A stretch of 64,000 nt of DNA from Streptomyces pacificus. Lineage in GTDB: Bacteria > Actinomycetota > Actinomycetes > Streptomycetales > Streptomycetaceae. Shown here one piece after another: positions 34,781 through 42,622 of this stretch. A model generated the notes under the pieces. That model had not been told where the DNA came from, ran no database searches, and worked only from the letters and a program-made list of their open reading frames with translations. The translations under genes and the position numbers were made by a program. The first letter of the stretch is position 1. Each line of letters opens with the position of its first letter. The stretch spans positions 248,001 to 312,000 of the forward strand of contig NZ_BLLG01000006.1 in NCBI RefSeq assembly GCF_011766325.1, written 5' to 3'.

Positions 34781-36354
34781 TACCCCGTAGGCGGCGCCTC
34801 GCCGGCCTGCCCCGTACCGCCCTCGTGCCCGGGCCCACCGGCGGGACCACACCCATGAGTGTCGCCGTACGGAGCACCCCCGCCCGTCGGGCGCGGACCG
34901 GCGGGACCGGCCGCCGGACCCCGGGCGGGCGCCGGAGTGCCCGGCAGGGGGACGCCGTGCCCCGCTCCTGCGTCGGCCGGCGGCACACCCTGCGCCGGCA
35001 CACCCTGCGCCGGCACACCCCGCGCCGGCGCGGCCACCGCTCGCCGGGCCAGCAGCGTCCAGGCGCCCAGGCCCACGACCAGCAATGCCCCGGTGCCCAC
35101 GCCGACCAGCCCGACGAGCCGCATCGTGTCGCTCCGCTCGACCTTCTCGCTCTCAAAGACGCCCAGGTCACCGACCGGTTCCGCGTACGGCGGCGCGGCC
35201 TCGGCGTCCCCCTCGACGTTGACCCGGAGCGTCACACCGAACCGCTCCTTGCCGAACTTCTCGGCCAGTCGGGGATTCAGGCTGACGGCGAGATAGTAGT
35301 CGCCCCTGAGCCGCATGCCCTGGACCTTGTCGGCGCCTGCGAAACGGTTCTCGTAGGCGACCTCCGGCAACGGGTCCAGCGATGCCTGCTTCTGCCGGCC
35401 GTCGTACGGCCCCGTACCGTCGTACTCGACCAAGGCCCGCACGGGGTTGTAGAGCCGCATGGTCAGGGCCTCGCTGACGAAGGTGAAGTCCTCGGTGTTC
35501 GTACTCCCCAGCGAGGCGGTCGCGAAGATCCGCTGCCCCCAGTCGACCCCGACCCGGTAGAAGTACGTCCGCCCGGCCTCCATCCGGCTGCTCCACTCGC
35601 CCTCGGAGATCTCGGCGGCGTCGTTGAAGCCGGTGCCTCCCGCGGTCTCCCGCGCCTCACCGCCGGGCAGCCCGGGCGAGGCGGAGGGCCACGCCGTAGG
35701 GGCCTCGGTCGGTCCCGGCTGCCTCAGTCCGGGCTCGGTGACATGGCGGATCTCCAGTTCCCAGGTTCCGGACGCGAAGGCGGGCACGGAGGCAGAGGCA
35801 GGGGCGGAGGCAGAGGCAGAGGCAGAGGCGGAGGCGTCCGCCGGCGCTGGGTTCCCGGCCTCGGCCCTCTCCACGAGCACGTTGTACGCACCGGCCTCCT
35901 GGCAGGTCGAGCGCCCGCCCCCGATCGTGCGGTGCGCGGCGGCGGCCAGCGGCCTCGCGAACCTGCCCGCCCCCGCCTTCTCGTCCGCACTGCTGCACCT
36001 GGTGCCCTGGGCGTCCTGAAGGGTGACCTCGATACCGTCGCTGTATGCGAGTTCGGTGCCCGGCCGGGGAACGGCCACCACTGAGACATAGGCGTTCCGC
36101 TCCGCGTCCAGATCGACGCGGAAGTTGAGCTTCCCGCCAGGCCCGATCGACGAGTGGTAGGTCGTCCCGGCCTCCAGCGCCTCGGCGTCGGCACTGCTCT
36201 CGGCTCCCTCGACCGACCGGGCACCGACACCGAACCGGTAGGAGTTCGGGTTCGGCTCTTCGGCCGCCTGGGCTGCCGGGGCGGTACTCAGAGCCGCCGC
36301 GCCCACCGCCGCCACCACGGCCGGCACCATCCGGGCCCTGCTGCGCTGGCTCAT
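34759..36354 (-). CDS. Secreted protein with single C-terminal membrane anchor (531 aa)
   Basis: Signal peptide (MSQRSRARMVPAVVAAVG with an AQA-A cleavage site near residue 30), then an extracellular region to ~430 and a membrane helix at ~440-460 (LVGLVGVGTGALLVVGLG), ending in a Pro/Ala/Gly-rich cytosolic tail with AQGVP repeats. A Ser/Ala repeat interrupts the ectodomain near 180-195. The two halves of the ectodomain look like related beta-sandwich segments (GGTGFNDA..., RFGVGARSVEGA...). Family not recognised. It converges with the receptor-type kinase gene and is 137 bp from it; a functional link is possible but not shown. Confidence 0.85.
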   Translation of the reverse strand: MSQRSRARMVPAVVAAVGAAALSTAPAAQAAEEPNPNSYRFGVGARSVEGAESSADAEALEAGTTYHSSIGPGGKLNFRVDLDAERNAYVSVVAVPRPGTELAYSDGIEVTLQDAQGTRCSSADEKAGAGRFARPLAAAAHRTIGGGRSTCQEAGAYNVLVERAEAGNPAPADASASASASASAPASASVPAFASGTWELEIRHVTEPGLRQPGPTEAPTAWPSASPGLPGGEARETAGGTGFNDAAEISEGEWSSRMEAGRTYFYRVGVDWGQRIFATASLGSTNTEDFTFVSEALTMRLYNPVRALVEYDGTGPYDGRQKQASLDPLPEVAYENRFAGADKVQGMRLRGDYYLAVSLNPRLAEKFGKERFGVTLRVNVEGDAEAAPPYAEPVGDLGVFESEKVERSDTMRLVGLVGVGTGALLVVGLGAWTLLARRAVAAPARGVPAQGVPAQGVPPADAGAGHGVPLPGTPAPARGPAAGPAGPRPTGGGAPYGDTHGCGPAGGPGHEGGTGQAGEAPPTGYGPPPSP

Positions 36355-36730
36355 CTCCGTGCTTCCCCCTCTGTCACTGCCGTTCCTGCCGCTGTCGCTA
36401 CCGTCGCCGCCGTCGCTGCCCGTACTGCCGTTGCCTCCCCGGACGGCATCGTGCCGTACGCCCCGTGCCGCACCGCAGATCCGGGGCGCGGGTCCCCCCA
36501 GCCGATCACCCAGGGCCGCTCGCCCACCGCCCGGGACGCCTCTGGTGCCGGTCCATCCTGCCGCGCCGCCCGTCCGCCGTCTTCGCGCGGGCCCGCGTGA
36601 ACGCCGCTGTCACCCCTGTCCCGGCGTACCCACTCGACCTCACTTACGCCGTCATCTGTTCGCTCAGGTGAATACCGCGCGAGCGAACAGGGGAAGGCGA
36701 TGCCCGGACGCAGCGATGTGAACAGCACGA
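36355..36730. other. Intergenic region with an inverted repeat
   Basis: No supported gene. CTGTTCGCT (36656-36664) and AGCGAACAG (36682-36690) form a perfect 9-bp inverted repeat with a 17-bp spacer, a possible operator about 300 bp upstream of the secreted-protein gene. Proline/serine-coding reiterations near 36360-36430 look like simple sequence. Confidence 0.5.
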
Positions 36731-36757
36731 AGCCCCGGCCGCCGAGCGGCCGGGGCT
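36731..36757 (-). terminator. Terminator-like hairpin after the DLW-39 gene
   Basis: AGCCCCGGCCGC and GCGGCCGGGGCT form a perfect 12-bp stem with a CGA loop. It begins 26 bp past the DLW-39 stop. No U-run follows, as is common in Streptomyces. Confidence 0.75.
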
Positions 36758-36782
36758 CCCTCACTCTCGGACTGTTTGCGGC

Positions 36783-36917
36783 TCACACACCCGAACCTGC
36801 GGGCACGGAGTCGGTCGCCTCCGTCCACAGATCCTGCTCGGCGCGATCCGCCTGGATCTGGCGGTACACGAGGAGCCCGCCGATGGCAGCCAGTGCGACC
36901 AGGAGAAGCTTCTTCAC
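36783..36917 (-). CDS. DLW-39 family small protein (44 aa)
   Basis: The 44-residue product begins VKKLLLVALAAIGGLLVYRQ and contains EQDLWTEATDSVP, the conserved features of the actinobacterial DLW-39 family. It has one membrane helix or uncleaved signal at residues 3-18. In Streptomyces this gene normally sits near gyrA and the tRNA-Ile/tRNA-Ala genes, which fits the tRNA-Ile fragment found 2.5 kb away. Function unknown. The start GTG is set by the conserved N-terminus. Confidence 0.85.
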   Translation of the reverse strand: MKKLLLVALAAIGGLLVYRQIQADRAEQDLWTEATDSVPAGSGV

Positions 36918-37110
36918 CGCGCGACCTCGTCTTTCCTTGACGTAGAAGACCTCTACCGACCGACTATACACACCGATCGATACCGTTCGGTGACCTACGT
37001 GCATCCCCGCCGGAGACCTCCGAACGGTCAACTCGCCTTCCCACCACCGGGGATCACCGTCGCAGGTCGGCGACACCCACGCGGACCCCGCCGGTCCGAC
37101 CCAGGCGCCC

Positions 37111-37341
37111 TCACCTGGCGCGGTCACAACACGTCGGCGCAGAGGAGCCAGCCTCCCGGCCCGCCCCGGCACACTGGGCGGCTCTGCTCCGCCTGCGCCG
37201 CCTGCGCCGCCGCAGCGATGCTGTCGTCCACACCGTCAGTCCGACGAGGGACACGATGATCGTCCCCCCGATGACGACAGGCACGGCTGCGACGAGGAAG
37301 AAGCCGAGCAGCAGCTCCCACCACGTCAGCTCATCTGCCAT
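37111..37341 (-). CDS. Small membrane protein (76 aa)
   Basis: Residues 8-38 are two short or one long hydrophobic segment (WWELLLGFFLVAAVPVVIGG followed by TIIVSLVGL), then a poly-Arg stretch and a short Ser/Cys tail. ATG with GGGAGC seven bases upstream. No family recognised. Small Arg-flanked membrane proteins like this are common cargo of Streptomyces plasmids and integrated elements. Confidence 0.55.
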   Translation of the reverse strand: MADELTWWELLLGFFLVAAVPVVIGGTIIVSLVGLTVWTTASLRRRRRRRRSRAAQCAGAGREAGSSAPTCCDRAR

Positions 37342-37509
37342 GGATGCTCCCCTCTGTGCCGTGTACGCCGTGACGTGTGCAGAGAGGGTTCAGTTCCAGG
37401 GGCGTGCGTGGATCGGTCGCGACCGGAACGGCCGGAGCCGCCCGCACAGCATCGGCCTACCCCGCCCCACCCCCCTCGCGCCCCACCCACCACCAGCACG
37501 CATCACCAA

Positions 37510-37545
37510 GCCCCCTGTCTGGTCCTCCGGGACCGGGCAGGGGGC
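37510..37545 (-). terminator. Terminator-like hairpin
   Basis: GCCCCCTG (37510-37517) pairs with CAGGGGGC (37538-37545), and an inner GGTCC/GGACC stem extends it. It lies just after the 3' end of the 37564 fragment on the minus strand. Confidence 0.7.
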
Positions 37546-37563
37546 GCTTTCGTGCGTCCGGGG

Positions 37564-37815
37564 TCAGGCGTCGGGGCGCCGGTTGTACGCCTCCAAGGTG
37601 GCCTTGGTCGTCGACGCGTCCTGGAAGACCAACTCCCACGGCCCGCTGTTCACGTCGAACTCCTTGCCGAAGCCAACCCACTTGCCGGTCATGCGCCGAC
37701 CGGTCGGCTCAACGAGCAGCTGGATCGCACCGTGGTACCGGGCCCCCCGGTAGTAGCCGTCGGTCGCGGTCTGCTCCGTCCACGTCCCAGTGGCGACGTG
37801 CCCGTCGACCCTGCC
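37564..37815 (-). pseudogene. C-terminal fragment of a regulator-type protein
   Basis: The minus strand encodes HVATGTWTEQTATDGYYRGA, then YHGAIQLLVEPTGRRMTGKW and VGFGKEFDVNSGPWELVFQD. I recall this beta-rich segment as the C-terminal domain of Streptomyces XRE-type regulators. The N-terminal helix-turn-helix is absent: upstream in frame the DNA belongs to the opposite-strand 37841 gene. It is therefore a truncated remnant. Family call tentative. Confidence 0.45.
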
Positions 37816-37840
37816 CGCGCTGCCGCAAGGCGGGCACACG

Positions 37841-38035
37841 ATGAGCCCGATGTGGGACGACCAGCCGGTGCACGCCGCCGGCATCTGCGCCGCGTGCGGA
37901 CTGCACACCGACAACGGAGTCGTCACCTGGGTACCCCGCATGTCAGCCGCGGACCTGCGGCTCATCGTGCACGCCGACCCCGACGCCTGCCCGCCACCCC
38001 AAGATCTCAGCCCACTGTCACTGCGGCGGCTCTAG
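37841..38035 (+). CDS. Small CxxC protein (64 aa)
   Basis: MSPMWDDQPVHAAGICAACG contains an ICAAC pair, then RMSAADLRLIVHADPDACPP. A third Cys near the end could help bind zinc. Similar small proteins are frequent in Streptomyces accessory regions. The start is chosen by the conserved-looking N-terminus; the ribosome site (AAGG, 10 bases away) is modest. Function unknown. Confidence 0.6.
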   Translation: MSPMWDDQPVHAAGICAACGLHTDNGVVTWVPRMSAADLRLIVHADPDACPPPQDLSPLSLRRL

Positions 38036-38075
38036 CAGCGGGCCGGGCACCACCATCCACCACGGGAGGACTCCC

Positions 38076-38537
38076 ATGACCCAGACCGCGCGCGCCTTAC
38101 TGACTGACGCGCAGTTCAACGACGTCCGCGCCACGATCCTCGACCACAACCCCGGCATGGCGCCCGACCTCGCCGGCCGCATCCTCGTCGACGCCCTCGC
38201 ATTCCTCGCCACCGCGGCGAGCAGCCCGGGCCAGGCCCTCGTTCCGTCCCGCGTCGTCGACGAGGGCTGGCACGCGCTCATCCTCCACACGTCCGTGTAC
38301 TACGGACTGTGCTCGCGGCTCGGGAGCTTCGTGCACCACCTGCCCGAGCGGCCCGACCCCGGCCGCCACGACGAAGCCGTCATCGAGCGGACCATCGCGC
38401 GCATCGAAGCAGCCGGCTTCACCGTCGACCGCGACCTGTGGCGCGGACCGGCCGACACCCTCGTCTCCGTGGCCGCCGAGTGCCAGCACTCCGACGACTC
38501 CGGGCCGATCGTGACCATCCCCAAGCCCAAGGGCTGA
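38076..38537 (+). CDS. Glycine-rich-domain-type protein (153 aa)
   Basis: The segment VDEGWHALILHTSVYYGLCS followed by FVHHLPERPD matches the conserved D-x-x-WHxxIL...Y...C core seen in proteins annotated as glycine-rich domain-containing (plant GRDP/DUF1399-like), which in Streptomyces are small and found in mobile regions. ATG with GGGAGG five bases upstream, so expression is likely. Function unknown. It lies 41 bp after the CxxC protein and may be co-transcribed. Confidence 0.72.
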   Translation: MTQTARALLTDAQFNDVRATILDHNPGMAPDLAGRILVDALAFLATAASSPGQALVPSRVVDEGWHALILHTSVYYGLCSRLGSFVHHLPERPDPGRHDEAVIERTIARIEAAGFTVDRDLWRGPADTLVSVAAECQHSDDSGPIVTIPKPKG

Positions 38538-38572
38538 CGGGCCCCTAGGCTGCGGCACGGAAGGGAGCAATC

Positions 38573-38695
38573 ATGCCCGAGTGGATCGATCCCCGGTACG
38601 CCCAGCTGGTCGCCGCGTGGAAGCGCGCGCAGCGGCCGAGTTCACGAGACCCGGAGGAGCGCCCCCGGCGCGCCTTCGTCGTGCCACAGCGCTAA
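38573..38695 (+). CDS. Small basic protein (40 aa)
   Basis: ATG with AAGGGAG six bases upstream opens a 40-residue frame beginning MPEWIDPRYAQLVAAWKRAQ and ending in Arg/Pro-rich sequence. It follows the 38076 gene by 35 bp in the same direction and is followed by a strong terminator, consistent with the last gene of a three-gene unit. No homology recognised. Confidence 0.5.
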   Translation: MPEWIDPRYAQLVAAWKRAQRPSSRDPEERPRRAFVVPQR

Positions 38696-38752
38696 CGAGA
38701 CCGCCGCCGGGCACCCCGCCGGTGCAGGCGGCCCGTCCCCGACCGGCCAGCT

Positions 38753-38796
38753 GCCCCGGTCAGCCTCCCCCGTCCTGCTCGGAGGCTGACCGGGGC
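38753..38796 (+). terminator. Strong terminator hairpin
   Basis: A perfect 16-bp stem, GCCCCGGTCAGCCTCC with its complement, around a 12-base loop. It lies 57 bp after the small basic protein gene. Confidence 0.85.
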
Positions 38797-39331
38797 TCGC
38801 TGCGTAGGAGGTCCGATGATCGCGTGATCCGGTGATCTTGGTGAGAAGTCCCTACCCGGCCGGGCAAAGCGTGTGATCTTGAAGGTCTCGGTAAACCCGC
38901 CGAAGGGCCGGCCTGGCCGGGCGACCTGCGGCGCGGGTTGCTCACACGAGTCTCCCGCTCGCGAGGGCGGTGAGAGGCGGCCGCGGTGTGATTGGCGTCC
39001 ACCGCGGCCGTGCAGTGCCTTCGTGATCGGATGATGTCGCCCCGCTCTCTCGGAGGGCGGCGCGGTCTGGTGTGGGCAGCATGACGCCCCCTGCTGCGAT
39101 ATCCGGCAGGCGGCATCTTCCTGGTCGAGGGCCTCCGGAGCACCTCGCCCAGGGCTCTGCTTGCGGTTCTGCGTCAGACGTGCGGCGTGGTCACGCTCGT
39201 CTACCCCAAGGGCACTGCACCCGGGGCGATCACTCTTCTACACCCCGTAGCCGATCATCTACAGAACTGCGGTGTTGTGTTCGAGTTAAGTTACGGACCA
39301 GTACCGGATTCTCAAGGTCAAGACATGTAGA
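38797..39331. other. Region without a supported gene
   Basis: The 535 bases left of the tRNA-Ile junction hold no convincing gene. A GTGATCTTG word recurs near 38832 and 38872. The region is probably chromosomal spacer or the scar of an older insertion between the DLW-39 gene and tRNA-Ile. Confidence 0.5.
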
Positions 39332-39363
39332 AGGCCCGGTAGACGATGATCTCTACCGGGCCT
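39332..39363 (-). terminator. Terminator of tRNA-Ile
   Basis: AGGCCCGGTAGA and TCTACCGGGCCT form a perfect 12-bp stem with an 8-base loop, 19 bp past the encoded CCA of the tRNA fragment. Confidence 0.85.
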
Positions 39364-39381
39364 CTGACCTGCGGGTAAGTC

Positions 39382-39427
39382 TGGTGGGGCTAACAGGATT
39401 TGAACCTGTGGCCTCATCCTTATCAGG
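39382..39427 (-). other. Attachment site: 3' half of tRNA-Ile(GAT)
   Basis: The minus strand reads CCTGATAAGGATGAGG, then the T-arm ACAGGTTCAAATCCTGT and the acceptor end TAGCCCCACCA with CCA encoded. This is tRNA-Ile(GAT) from the anticodon loop to the 3' end; the 5' half is missing, and the homology stops just past the loop. This is the expected left junction of an element that integrates into a tRNA 3' end. The complete tRNA should be rebuilt at the other junction, beyond the window. Confidence 0.9.
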
Positions 39428-39508
39428 GCCTAGGTCAGAACTATAGTCGCCGCTGGTCAGGGAAATGCCTGGTCAAGACGCATCTACAGGCTTCTACACC
39501 CTGCAACA

Positions 39509-40939
39509 TCACGCTACCCCTACCCGGCTTGCGGCCGTTTCGGACTCGTTCCGGACTCGCACGGACTCCCCCCTCACCATCCTGAGCTGGGCCTGACCGG
39601 GGTCCGCACCCTCCAGCGCAGCGAGCACCTGACCCGCGTAGTCCGCCGACGCGTGCGTGTAGAGCCACGTCACCTCACCCGCCCGCTCGTGCCCGAGGAT
39701 CTCCTGCGCGATGGCCTCCGGCACCCCGAGCGCATGCAAACGCGATGCAAAGGTGTGCCGCTGATCATGGAAGTCCGGCCACCAGTCCGTCCGCTGCTTC
39801 TCCTCCTTCTTTATGCGCCCCGACTCCGGATCCTCGACGTCCTCCACCCACCTCTTGACGACCTTCCGGGCCACCCCGGCCTTGTCGATCGCGTCGACCC
39901 ACCGGCGCCGCAGACTGCTCCGGCGCAGCGGGGCCCGGTACCGCTCGCCCCCGCCGGCCTTCTTCGTGCCCCGGCGGACAGCGTTCCTGCCGTGGAAGAC
40001 GAGCTCCTCGGTGAGCAGCCCGTCATCCGGCTCGGAGACCGCCCGGCTCGCGTCCGGCTCGCCATCCCACAGCTCGCGCAGCAGCTGCACCGCGGTCTCC
40101 GTCAGCGGCACGGTCCGCAGACCCGCATCCGACTTCGGATAGGCCTTCCTCTTCACGTGCCCGCGCGGCTCGATCAGGACCTCCCGGACCTGGATCCTCC
40201 GGGAGACCAGGTCCACACGGCACCAGCGGAGGCCGGCGAGCTCGCCGAACCGGAGACCGGTCTCCTCAGCGAGCTGCTGCACCGGGCGCAGGTACTCGGG
40301 AAGCTGCTCACGCACGAGGGCGAGCTGGTCGCTGGTCGGCGGCCGCCGGTCGTCCGGATGCCTGCCCCTCGAGGACGGCAACTTGATCCCGTCGCACGGG
40401 TTGAAGGGGATCCGCCGGTCGTGCTTCGCCGCGGTCAGCATCTTGTCGAGGATCTGGAAGGCCTTCGTCACCGAGCTGGCCGCGAGTGGGCCACCGTTGC
40501 CATCCCAGATCGAGTTGACCCAGGTTTGGACGTCGAGCCAGGTGATATCCACCAGGCGCACGGTCCCGAACCGGCGCTCAACGTGGTTGCGCCACGACCG
40601 GCCGTCACGGTCGATGGTGTTCTCCTCCAGCTGCGCGGTCTGCGACTGCCACCAGAGGCTGTGCCACATCGTCAGCGTGACCTCACCGCGGGCGGGGTCG
40701 GTCCACTGCCGCTCGCGGACCTCGACGCGGAACCGGTCGAGGAAGGCGTCGGCCTCTTCCTTTGTGGTGAAGTTCTTCCCTCGCTCGCGCTTGTCCGGCG
40801 GCATGTATCGCGCCTGCCATCTGCCGAAGCATTCCTTGGTTCGCGGTCGATCGCCCGGGTATCTGGCCAGGCAGAGCTTGCAGCCGCAGCGCTTGCTCCG
40901 GATCTGGCGGGGGTTGGCGGTAGTGCTCCTACGGCCCAC
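39509..40939 (-). CDS. int: Tyrosine recombinase (integrase, 476 aa)
   Basis: A Cys-containing N-terminus (RCGCKLC) and a core-binding domain precede the catalytic domain. The active residues are Arg in ETGLRFGEL (~229), the H-x-x-R box in DFHDQRHTF (~390), LGHER with its His (~415) and the nucleophile Tyr in VTWLYTHAS (~425). Length is normal for actinobacterial site-specific integrases. GTG 40939 is chosen for the AAGGA upstream; the frame is open further 5' but is Arg/Pro-rich shadow sequence. It reads toward the tRNA-Ile junction 80 bp away, as expected for a tRNA-integrating element. Confidence 0.95.
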   Translation of the reverse strand: MGRRSTTANPRQIRSKRCGCKLCLARYPGDRPRTKECFGRWQARYMPPDKRERGKNFTTKEEADAFLDRFRVEVRERQWTDPARGEVTLTMWHSLWWQSQTAQLEENTIDRDGRSWRNHVERRFGTVRLVDITWLDVQTWVNSIWDGNGGPLAASSVTKAFQILDKMLTAAKHDRRIPFNPCDGIKLPSSRGRHPDDRRPPTSDQLALVREQLPEYLRPVQQLAEETGLRFGELAGLRWCRVDLVSRRIQVREVLIEPRGHVKRKAYPKSDAGLRTVPLTETAVQLLRELWDGEPDASRAVSEPDDGLLTEELVFHGRNAVRRGTKKAGGGERYRAPLRRSSLRRRWVDAIDKAGVARKVVKRWVEDVEDPESGRIKKEEKQRTDWWPDFHDQRHTFASRLHALGVPEAIAQEILGHERAGEVTWLYTHASADYAGQVLAALEGADPGQAQLRMVRGESVRVRNESETAASRVGVA

Positions 40940-40953
40940 GTGCGTGTCCTTGA

Positions 40954-41196
40954 TCAGAGAGTGGTGGCGTCGGCGGCCGCGGGCTCCTCGCCTGGAAGGC
41001 GGACAGGTTCGCCGCAGTGGCAGATGAGGCCGGCGCCTGGTGACGGTGAGGGTGCGCCGAGGTCTTGGAGGAGAGCCGCTACTTCTCTGATCAGTGAGTG
41101 CGGGTGGGTGCCCCGTAGGACGGTGATGGTGACCCCGTCCGGGTCCCAGATGGCGGTATCCGCTTGTTCGTCGACCTCGGCCGTACGAATGCACAC
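40954..41196 (-). CDS. Small protein upstream of the integrase (80 aa)
   Basis: GTG start with GGGGGG six bases before. The N-terminal half is acidic (AEVDEQADTAIWDPDGVTIT), then a helix, then CHCGEPV near residue 60, a possible metal knuckle. It is 14 bp upstream of the integrase and reads the same way, so both are probably one transcript. Its position is where an excisionase might sit, but it lacks a clear winged-helix motif, so I do not assign that role. Confidence 0.6.
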   Translation of the reverse strand: MCIRTAEVDEQADTAIWDPDGVTITVLRGTHPHSLIREVAALLQDLGAPSPSPGAGLICHCGEPVRLPGEEPAAADATTL

Positions 41197-41360
41197 AGGT
41201 ATCCCCCCACGGGTGCGCGCGTTGGCATGGATGCCGCTCCGGGAGGTAAGCGGAAGGCCGAGATTACTCCTGCGTGCGCCTGTTGGGGGAGGGGTTTGTC
41301 ATATGTGTTTCAACCATTGTCTCCTTACAAAGTAACTCCCCTTAGCAAGGCAACCCTTAC

Positions 41361-41789
41361 CTAGGGTGACGAGGCGCGCGAAGTCCGCAGCAGCCTCGCG
41401 TGCTCGATCAGCGCCCGCTGCCCGCTCACGTCCAGCTGCCGGTAGATCTCCAGCAGCCGCCGCTCGCGCTCCTCGTCACTCGGCCCGGGCACCGGACGCC
41501 GGACCGCCTCGAACAGCTCCCGCGCAGTGACAGCCACCCCCCACTTTCGGAGCGTGTCCGCCAGAGCGTGGAGGGTCTCCGACGGCACGCGAGACGTCCC
41601 GCGCGTCCGCTTCAACCAGGCATTGAGCGTGGGGTAGGGGACGCCGGCCTCAGTGGCGAGGTCCTTCTGCGTCTTGTCCGGGGTTTCCTCGATGAGGCGC
41701 GTCAGTATGGCCGCCAGGTCCTCGCCTGCGGGGGCGTGATCCTCGGCGGGATGGTCGGTCTCGCCGGGGTTGCGCTGGTCGGAGGTCAC
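41361..41789 (-). CDS. Helix-turn-helix repressor candidate (142 aa)
   Basis: Residues ~25-70 give an XRE-like HTH: LIEETPDKTQKDLATEAGVP then YPTLNAWLKRTRGTSRVPSE. A helical dimerisation tail follows (EERERRLLEIYRQLDVSGQR). It is divergent from the 42042 gene with ~250 bp between them containing repeated ATCTACAT sites. It is a likely master repressor of the element. No ribosome site is seen before the GTG, so the mRNA may be leaderless. Confidence 0.78.
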   Translation of the reverse strand: MTSDQRNPGETDHPAEDHAPAGEDLAAILTRLIEETPDKTQKDLATEAGVPYPTLNAWLKRTRGTSRVPSETLHALADTLRKWGVAVTARELFEAVRRPVPGPSDEERERRLLEIYRQLDVSGQRALIEHARLLRTSRASSP

Positions 41790-41810
41790 GGCAAGAAGGA
41801 TCGAGCATGC

Positions 41811-41990
41811 ACATCTACATATGCAAGTAGAACGGGGAGCCGTGACCCGTTATTGACTGTGCGCTGGCGCATCTACACAACCCCTGCACACCCCTACTCG
41901 CATCGCATATGCGCCGGGAACACGCCAGCGAACGACCGGCCAGAATCGCTTGACGCAATATGCATCTACATGCAGACTGTAGACAGTGCA
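41811..41990. promoter_or_regulatory. Divergent control region with repeated ATCTACAT sites
   Basis: Copies of ATCTACA occur at about 41813, 41871 and 41963; the first and third are flanked by TGC/TGCA (GCATCTACATGCA at ~41962 is the clearest) and followed by an inverted GACTGTAGACAGT. A further ATCTACATCTACAT lies inside the next gene at ~42299. Possible -35 hexamers TTGACT (~41853) and TTGACG (~41950) sit beside them. This looks like the operator set for the repressor at 41361 and/or the regulator at 42042. Confidence 0.6.
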
Positions 41991-42041
41991 GGTCACTCGG
42001 GCCAGCGCACCCCACTACGGCCCCATGGCCGGAGGTTCACC

Positions 42042-42533
42042 ATGCGACGACTGGACAACGGAGCCCCGCTCCGCGCCGCCATGAAGGCGGCCGGGCTGAG
42101 CGTCCCGCGCCTCGCCGCCAAGACGAAGGAAGCTGACCCCGAGCGGAAGGGACTGTCCGCCGCGTACGTCGGCTTCATCGTCGGCCAGGGCGAGACCGCC
42201 CGCGAGGAATGCAGCGACCGAGCCGCACAGCTCATCGCCGCAGCCCTCGACAGGGAGCTCGCCGAGCTCTTCGAGACGGTCGTTTTCACGCTCAAAGAAT
42301 CTACATCTACATCGAGATCGCAGACTCGCAATTCGTCGAAGCCGCTCCCCGAGCAGCTCAAGACGCAGCGGCAGCTCGCCCGCTTCCTCCAGAAGTCCAT
42401 GAGCTGGATCGACAGGCAGATCCAGGACGACGCGGAGTTCCCGGTCCACTACGCCGGGCGCAGCCGGCGCTTCGACCCGCAGGAGGTCCTCGACTACCTG
42501 CGCGACCGGCGCAAGGCGCGAATCGCCTGCTGA
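42042..42533 (+). CDS. Helix-turn-helix regulator of the element (163 aa)
   Basis: ATG preceded by GGAGG. Residues ~10-65 read LRAAMKAAGLSVPRLAAKTK...SAAYVGFIVGQGETAREECS, an XRE-like HTH. A second helical motif at the C-terminus (KTQRQLARFLQKSMSWIDRQ ... FDPQEVLDYLRDRR) resembles the winged-helix DNA-binding fold of excisionase/MerR-like proteins. The combination could make it both regulator and recombination directionality factor; this is inference. Coding DNA near 42299 contains ATCTACAT repeats. Confidence 0.7.
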   Translation: MRRLDNGAPLRAAMKAAGLSVPRLAAKTKEADPERKGLSAAYVGFIVGQGETAREECSDRAAQLIAAALDRELAELFETVVFTLKESTSTSRSQTRNSSKPLPEQLKTQRQLARFLQKSMSWIDRQIQDDAEFPVHYAGRSRRFDPQEVLDYLRDRRKARIAC

Positions 42534-42622
42534 TGCACGAGGGGGCCGCCCCGTAACCGCCAAGTCACCGGGACGACCCCTCGACCACACCCCACCGATC
42601 ACCGAGAACAGGAAGGCAGGCC

